This document shows, piece by piece, positions 15,263 to 19,701 of a DNA stretch of 19,701 nt. The stretch is taken from contig CAZNVM010000524.1 in assembly GCA_964576215.1 (NCBI GenBank), positions 1-19,701 of the forward strand. The letters run 5' to 3'. The notes beneath the pieces were generated by a model. That model had not been told where the DNA came from and made no database searches. It worked only from the letters and a program-made list of their open reading frames with translations. Position 1 is the first letter of the stretch, and each line of letters begins with the position of its first letter. Made by a program: the position numbers and the translations under genes. The stretch comes from JAVBSX01 sp964576215. Its GTDB lineage: Bacteria; Planctomycetota; Planctomycetia; Pirellulales; Thermoguttaceae.

Positions 15263-16552
15263 TCAAAATTGTCGGGTGGTTTGCACTTGGTACTGCGTAA
15301 AAAAAGGTTGATGAGTGGAAAACGCTACGTTGACTTTTTGTCTGAGAAATTCCACGGCAATTGCCTGAAACGCACCGTACCAAACCCACGTGTACCAAAA
15401 AGCGTTATGACAGCCAAAACCAAGAAAAAACAGTAAAAAAACGGCCCAAGTAACACCGAAGGAAATACGGTAGAGATATAATACCTCCCCCTCTCTTTTA
15501 AGAACTTTCATTTTTTTATAAAGCAAGTGGGCTTTAAGATGATTGGAGAGAATTGCTCCCACCAGAGTCAAATAAGCAATGGCCCCTAAAGTTCCAAGCT
15601 CGCTAAGCACCTGTGGAATGAGACCATGTGGTTGCATATCGGTCCCGGAAGCTTGTTGAAACCCATTGGGGCCGACTCCGAACACCGGATATTGCTTCCA
15701 AATTTCCAAGCCGATCCAAAAAAACTCTTTCCGTCCTTCCGCGGACGCCTGTGCGTTTGCCGGTCCCGCACTCGGGTCCCAAAGAGTACGGAAACGGTTT
15801 TGCAGATTGTCGGTGAGTGAAAACCATATTAACGGGCAGGCAATCGCAAAAGCTAAAAGCAGCCGGATTCGATGCTTGGAGAGCATGGCAAGCCCGAACA
15901 GTGATATCCCCAATCCGGCAAAGGACGCACGTGAACCGGTCAATTGGATGCAAATAATCGAAAGTCCGAACGATCCGATAAAAAACAAATAGATCAGACG
16001 TTTCTGTATCTTGCTCTTCATCTCTTTCGCAAGAGCCATTAGCGGCAACAGAAGGCACATGGCATAGTTGATGGCGTTCCCAAACTCATTGGGACCTCCA
16101 AACCTGCCCCTTGAGGAATTCACCGCGGTCATTCGCCAAGTCCCCATACTGTACGCGCCACCACCACTGAGATATCTTCGATAGGAATGAAGCATATACA
16201 GCGTGAAACAGACCGCGAATGCCGTTACAAGAATTTTCAGGTCTTTTTCCGTTTTGACGCTTGTCATAATCAATAGGAAGAACACGAATACCTTGAACCA
16301 GCTTTCCGTTGTCTGGTTATCTCCCAGACCGGCATACGGGCTCAGAAGCGTCGAAACGAAAACCGAAAACGCCACGAAAAATAACGCGGCATTGTTACGA
16401 TTACTCGTCCATGTTTTCGCCGAGATCAAGAACCAGGCGATCAGCGTGAAAATCATGTAAAAACGCAACAAGCGAACCGACTCAAAAATCGGCCATATTT
16501 CAAACGGTCGATGCAGAACCAACCACATGTATCCGACGAGAATCCAAATCAT
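15263..16552 (-). CDS. O-antigen ligase / Wzy-like polymerase family membrane protein
   Basis: Predicted 429-residue protein with about ten to twelve membrane segments of the O-antigen ligase superfamily (WaaL, Wzy and related exopolysaccharide polymerases). A long extracytoplasmic loop (about 245-325) carries the family landmarks GVGPNGF (292-298), the conserved His 309 in PHG, and SELG (317-320). TGSRAS (205-210) is the matching arginine motif on the other side. These enzymes join undecaprenyl-linked glycans to each other or to lipid A. Sequence alone cannot choose between ligase and polymerase. It is the first gene of the polysaccharide operon. The start ATG at 16552 directly follows an 80-bp heptamer array, with no Shine-Dalgarno or promoter between. 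Confidence 0.87.
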   Translation of the reverse strand: MIWILVGYMWLVLHRPFEIWPIFESVRLLRFYMIFTLIAWFLISAKTWTSNRNNAALFFVAFSVFVSTLLSPYAGLGDNQTTESWFKVFVFFLLIMTSVKTEKDLKILVTAFAVCFTLYMLHSYRRYLSGGGAYSMGTWRMTAVNSSRGRFGGPNEFGNAINYAMCLLLPLMALAKEMKSKIQKRLIYLFFIGSFGLSIICIQLTGSRASFAGLGISLFGLAMLSKHRIRLLLAFAIACPLIWFSLTDNLQNRFRTLWDPSAGPANAQASAEGRKEFFWIGLEIWKQYPVFGVGPNGFQQASGTDMQPHGLIPQVLSELGTLGAIAYLTLVGAILSNHLKAHLLYKKMKVLKREGEVLYLYRISFGVTWAVFLLFFLGFGCHNAFWYTWVWYGAFQAIAVEFLRQKVNVAFSTHQPFFTQYQVQTTRQF

Positions 16553-16632
16553 GATTAGTGATCAGTGGTTAGCGATTAGTGGTTAGTGATTAGCAAACAC
16601 TAATCACTAATCACTAATCATTAATCATTAAC
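16553..16632. repeat. Inverted heptamer array filling the EF-G/ligase gap
   Basis: Six 7-bp units of the type G-A/G-TTAGT (16553-16594), the spacer AAAC, then five units of the complementary type ACTAATC or a variant (16599 onward) fill the interval completely, from the EF-G-like stop codon to the ligase start codon. The two halves can fold into a stem of more than 30 bp. The hairpin could end or attenuate transcription from the EF-G-like gene, or stabilise processed ends; no U-run follows on either strand, so a classical intrinsic terminator is not claimed. Confidence 0.88.
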
Positions 16633-18735
16633 TTATTCTTCCTCTTCTTCCAGTTCCGCCGACGCGATGATCTGTTGTTGGACGTTGCCTGGAACAATAT
16701 CGTAATGCGAAAACTCGATCCCGTAACTTCCCTGCCCGCCGGTCATGCTTGCCAGCGTCCGGCTGTAAGTCATCACTTCCGCCAGCGGCACCTCCGCCAG
16801 AATCGTGTGCATACCGCCCCCCGCCGACTCCATGCCGAGCGGTCGTCCCCGTCGCGTTGAAAGGTCGCTGTTGACATCGCCGACGTTCGCCATCGGCACC
16901 GTTACGCTCATCTTCACAATTGGCTCCAGCAAAGCCGGCCTTGCCTGGCTAAACACGGTCTTAAACGCCATCGAACCCGCCGTCCGGAACGCATGTTCGT
17001 TCGAGTCAACGTCGTGATACTTTCCGTGAAACAGCTCGACGCAAACATCCTGAACCTGGTACCCGGCAATAACGCCGCGTCCCATCCGCTCTTTGAACCC
17101 CTTTTCAATCGCCGGGAAAAAGTTGGACGGAATCACGCCGCCGACGATTGCGTCGATCCACAAAAAGTTGTTGGTTGCGTCGTAATGAAAATCCTTCATG
17201 GACGGGAACATCTCCTTGTTGCTCGAAAACGTTTCCGGATCGGTTCCTTTCGGGAACGGATACATGCGAATATGAACTTCCCCGAACTGACCGGCACCAC
17301 CGGATTGTTTTTTGTGGCGGTACATCCCTTCGGTTCGCGGAGCCTGGATCGTTTCCCGGTAGGCGATTTTCGGCTCTTTCGTGTCAAGTTCGACTTTATC
17401 CCGCCGTTTGAGCCGTTCCCGAATCACGGTCAAATGAAGCTCGCTCATCCCGGTAATCACGAGCTGTTTCGTTTGATCGTTTCGTTCGCAAAGGAACGAG
17501 GGGTCTTCCTGCGTCACTTTTGCCAAGGCACCGGACAATTTCGCTTCGTCCCCGCGACTCTTCGGAGAGGCCGCCAAACCGACCATCGGCGTCGGAAACG
17601 GAAAACGGTCCATCGCAAATTCGCCAATTGTCGTACACGTTTCGAGTTCTTCCAGTTTCGCAACGGCAACGATCATTCCCGGCGTCGCCTCGTCCACCGG
17701 CAAGGTTTCGTTTGCCTGCATCTCGAAAAGTTGCGCAATTTTAATACCGCGTCGTGAGGTGCTGGCCGGAACCTGCACCCCGTTTTTGAGCGTCCCGTTG
17801 AAAACGCGGATAAAGCTCAATTTTTGCACGAACGGGTCGATGCGCGTTTTGAAAACCTGTGCAATGACGGGACCAGCGGGGTCGGATTTGATTTCGACCT
17901 CTTCCCCTTCGGCGTTTTTCGCTTTTCGTTCGAGGGCGTTCGGGGCAAGTCCGCAAAGGGCAAGGGCGTCAAGCATCTCGTGAAGCCCCACCTTTGTTTT
18001 GCCGGAAACGCAAACCATCGGGATCAGCGTCCCGTCGAGAATGGCCCGGCTCATCAAACTTCTCAGTTCCTCATCGGTGGGCGGAGTCCCTTCAAGGTAT
18101 TTTTCCATCGCCGCTTCGTCGACCGTGACGATGGTTTCGATCAGGCTTTCGTGAATTTCCCTGGGGTCAATCAGGGCACCCGCTGTATCCGCCGGAGGGT
18201 TAAGCGTACTAACAACCCCTTTGAAGTTGTGCCCATGCCCGATGGGGACGTTCAAAGGAACACATTCCGCCCCGAAAACATCCTTGATCGCGTCAAGGAG
18301 CTTGGCGAAGTCGATATTGTCGGCGTCCATCTTGTTGATAATGATCATCCGCCCGAGTCCGGCTTTTTTCGCTTCGGCGAAGACGCGGCGGGTATTCACT
18401 TCGATACCGGATTGGGCGTTAATCACAATCGCGGCGGAATCGACACCCCAAAGTGCGCCGATGGTCTGACCGATAAAATCGGGATAACCGGGCGTATCGA
18501 TCAGGTTAAAGTGAAGGCCGTTACGGTCGAAATTGATGACGCTTGCTTCGATGGTGTATTTATGGGCTTTTTCCTCTTCGTCGAAGTCACAAATACTGGT
18601 CCCTTCGTCAACACTTGCCGGACGCTTGACCAGGCCGAGGTCGTTCAGGATCGTATCGGCCAGAGTTGTTTTACCAGAACCGCCATGTCCGCAAAGTGCA
18701 ATATTTCGAATCGTTTCGATAGGGTGCTTCGCCAT
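16633..18735 (-). CDS. EF-G-like translational GTPase (FusA2-type paralogue)
   Basis: Predicted 700-residue five-domain GTPase related to elongation factor G. G1 is GHGGSGKTT (16-24) in place of the usual AHIDAGKTT. G3 is DTPGYPDF (80-87), with Tyr 84 where EF-G has the catalytic His of DTPGHVDF. G4 is NKMD (134-137). Domain IV starts near KKQSGGAGQFGEV, and the protein ends in a Glu-only tail. The Gly-rich G1 and the DTPGY G3 are characteristic of EF-G paralogues (EFG-II/FusA2 group), which need not act as the main translocase. Another gene must supply canonical EF-G. ATG at 18735 has AAGGA 9 nt upstream and an extended -10 promoter about 40 bp upstream. It is separated from the polysaccharide operon by the inverted heptamer array. 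Confidence 0.88.
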   Translation of the reverse strand: MAKHPIETIRNIALCGHGGSGKTTLADTILNDLGLVKRPASVDEGTSICDFDEEEKAHKYTIEASVINFDRNGLHFNLIDTPGYPDFIGQTIGALWGVDSAAIVINAQSGIEVNTRRVFAEAKKAGLGRMIIINKMDADNIDFAKLLDAIKDVFGAECVPLNVPIGHGHNFKGVVSTLNPPADTAGALIDPREIHESLIETIVTVDEAAMEKYLEGTPPTDEELRSLMSRAILDGTLIPMVCVSGKTKVGLHEMLDALALCGLAPNALERKAKNAEGEEVEIKSDPAGPVIAQVFKTRIDPFVQKLSFIRVFNGTLKNGVQVPASTSRRGIKIAQLFEMQANETLPVDEATPGMIVAVAKLEELETCTTIGEFAMDRFPFPTPMVGLAASPKSRGDEAKLSGALAKVTQEDPSFLCERNDQTKQLVITGMSELHLTVIRERLKRRDKVELDTKEPKIAYRETIQAPRTEGMYRHKKQSGGAGQFGEVHIRMYPFPKGTDPETFSSNKEMFPSMKDFHYDATNNFLWIDAIVGGVIPSNFFPAIEKGFKERMGRGVIAGYQVQDVCVELFHGKYHDVDSNEHAFRTAGSMAFKTVFSQARPALLEPIVKMSVTVPMANVGDVNSDLSTRRGRPLGMESAGGGMHTILAEVPLAEVMTYSRTLASMTGGQGSYGIEFSHYDIVPGNVQQQIIASAELEEEEE

Positions 18736-18774
18736 TTCTTAAAATCCTTATTTTTCGTAAAGGGTGGGAATTGA

Positions 18775-18783
18775 ATTTTAGCA
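18775..18783 (-). promoter_or_regulatory. Extended -10 promoter for the EF-G-like gene
   Basis: On the minus strand TGC-TAAAAT (18783 to 18775) fits the TGn extended -10 pattern, about 40 bp before the ATG, giving a leader of about 33 nt. No convincing -35 is present. The divergent floA promoter carries the identical nine bases. Confidence 0.5.
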
Positions 18784-18944
18784 TACTTTTTGGTGAAATA
18801 ACGAGAATTCCTCATTATTCATTACAAATTTATAAGCCTTCTTTTATACAAGATTTTCCCGTGTCGGCAATAGACCCGACGATTTTCAGAAATCCAGAAA
18901 TCCAAGTCGTGGTGCGGTGGTGGAAAACAATAATTGCCAGTCGC

Positions 18945-18973
18945 TTGCACTTTGGACTTGACTTTGCTAAAAT
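18945..18973 (+). promoter_or_regulatory. Promoter for floA (TTGCAC, 17 bp, TGC-TAAAAT)
   Basis: TAAAAT (18968-18973) is preceded by TGC (18965-18967) and lies 17 bp after TTGCAC (18945-18950). RNA would begin near 18980 and give a leader of about 40 nt. TTGACT at 18958 lacks a good -10 at proper distance and is a weaker option. The rest of the 285-bp divergent gap (18784-18944) has only a small GTCGG/CCGAC hairpin near 18864 and no gene. Confidence 0.55.
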
Positions 18974-19020
18974 AGGTAAAATGTTATCTGAACAACCGTA
19001 ACCAAACCGCCAACAATCCT

Positions 19021-19701
19021 ATGTTTTCATTATTTGCCCAACAAGAAACAAATCCGCTCACGATCCTGCTGATTATTGGAGCGATTGGTGTTTGTATCGC
19101 TTTTCTGGTGATTTTTGGCATATTCGTCAAGTTTTTCCGGCTCTGGATTCAATCGGTGACCACCGGGGCAGGGATCGGGATCCTTGACCTGCTTGGGATG
19201 ACGTTTCGCGAGGTTGACCCCGAGGTGATCGTCCGGGCACAGATTATGGCGGTCAAAGCGGGACTCACGGAAGTGACCTCGAAATCGCTTGAGGCCCATT
19301 ACCTTGCCGGTGGCCGGGTCAATCTGGTTGTCCAGGCGATGATCGCCGCCAGCAAAGCGAAAATCGTTGACCTGGACTACAAACTGGCGACCGCCATCGA
19401 CCTGGCCGGGCGGAATGTCCTCGAAGCGGTCCAAACAAGCGTCTACCCGAAGGTGATTGATTGCCCGATGGCCTCCAAAGGGCGTTTAACGCTTGACGGT
19501 GTGGCGAAAAACGGGATTCAGCTCAAAGTCAAAGCCCGCGTCACCGTCCGGGCGAACCTGCGGCAACTCATCGGCGGGGCAACGGAAGAAACCATCATTG
19601 CCCGGGTCGGCGAAGGGATCGTCAGTGCCATTGGCTCTTCAGAAACGCATGGAAATGTGCTTGAAAACCCTGACCTTATCTCTAAAGCGGTGCTTGACCG
19701 G
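19021..19701 (+). CDS. floA: Flotillin-like protein FloA (5' part, runs off right edge)
   Basis: The frame is open from ATG 19021 to the window end (227 codons; FloA is usually about 330 residues). FloA is a SPFH-domain scaffold of bacterial functional membrane microdomains and affects membrane fluidity and the assembly of membrane complexes. A single hydrophobic segment (about 14-37) inserts in the membrane and is followed by the SPFH region. Recognisable FloA stretches include LDLLGMTFREVDPEVIVRA, the HYLAGGRVNLVVQAMIAASK segment (about 91-110), and RVTVRANLRQLIGGATEETI. There is no Shine-Dalgarno before the ATG. The C-terminal coiled-coil part lies outside the window. It is divergent from the EF-G-like gene, and no nfeD-like gene is visible on this side. 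Confidence 0.93.
   Translation, partial: MFSLFAQQETNPLTILLIIGAIGVCIAFLVIFGIFVKFFRLWIQSVTTGAGIGILDLLGMTFREVDPEVIVRAQIMAVKAGLTEVTSKSLEAHYLAGGRVNLVVQAMIAASKAKIVDLDYKLATAIDLAGRNVLEAVQTSVYPKVIDCPMASKGRLTLDGVAKNGIQLKVKARVTVRANLRQLIGGATEETIIARVGEGIVSAIGSSETHGNVLENPDLISKAVLDR

Noticed and set aside
16553..16632. CRISPR array
   Set aside because: The units are 7 bp and directly adjacent, with no spacers.
17824..18774. A 316-codon + strand open frame opposite the EF-G-like gene
   Set aside because: It is wholly antisense to a well-conserved GTPase gene, shows no recognisable motif, and mirrors the codon pattern of the real gene.

Overview
The window looks like chromosome from a planctomycete-type bacterium (moderate confidence). 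It combines a FloA-type flotillin, an EF-G paralogue with an altered G3 motif, a MtaA/CmuA-like (UroD-superfamily) protein and an MBOAT polysaccharide-acetylation module. Most genes lack a Shine-Dalgarno sequence. No rRNA, tRNA, CRISPR array or transposase gene was seen.

Left part (1-4423, mainly + strand). A minus-strand gene starts at the left edge behind a near-perfect ribosome site that a hairpin can mask. Then come a PlsC-type acyltransferase, the ribosome-rescue hydrolase ArfB, and a CorC/HlyC-type CBS membrane protein with its own promoter. A type II restriction-modification cassette follows: a D12-class adenine methyltransferase, an HNH/zinc endonuclease, and the first 23 codons of a second methyltransferase that has been cut off.

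Middle (4453-8914). A minus-strand protein joins a zinc/corrinoid-type UroD-fold methyltransferase domain to a C-terminal GNAT acetyltransferase domain. Divergent from it is a CdsA-family phosphatidate cytidylyltransferase. Next is a 147-bp near-palindromic element resembling a MITE, and then an RluD-family pseudouridine synthase whose end overlaps the convergent neighbour.

Right part (8907-18735, minus strand). This is a surface-polysaccharide operon. In transcription order it holds an O-antigen-ligase/polymerase-like membrane protein, an MBOAT O-acyltransferase, an SGNH/AlgJ-like partner, an acyltransferase-3 protein, a GT4-like glycosyltransferase and a CapK/PaaK-like adenylate-forming enzyme. 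Upstream of it lies the EF-G-like GTPase, and divergent from that is floA, which runs off the right edge. Together the operon genes would polymerise or ligate a glycan and decorate it with acyl groups.

The most unusual feature runs through the whole window. Short tracts with a strict 7-bp period but different unit sequences fill gene junctions, leaders and even coding sequence. They supply the stop codon of plsC and abut or overlap the start of arfB. They fill the whole gap between the EF-G-like gene and the ligase gene as a giant inverted repeat. One encodes an in-frame linker inside the UroD-GNAT fusion. Extended -10 promoters of the form TGC-TAAAAT or TGC-TATACT also recur.
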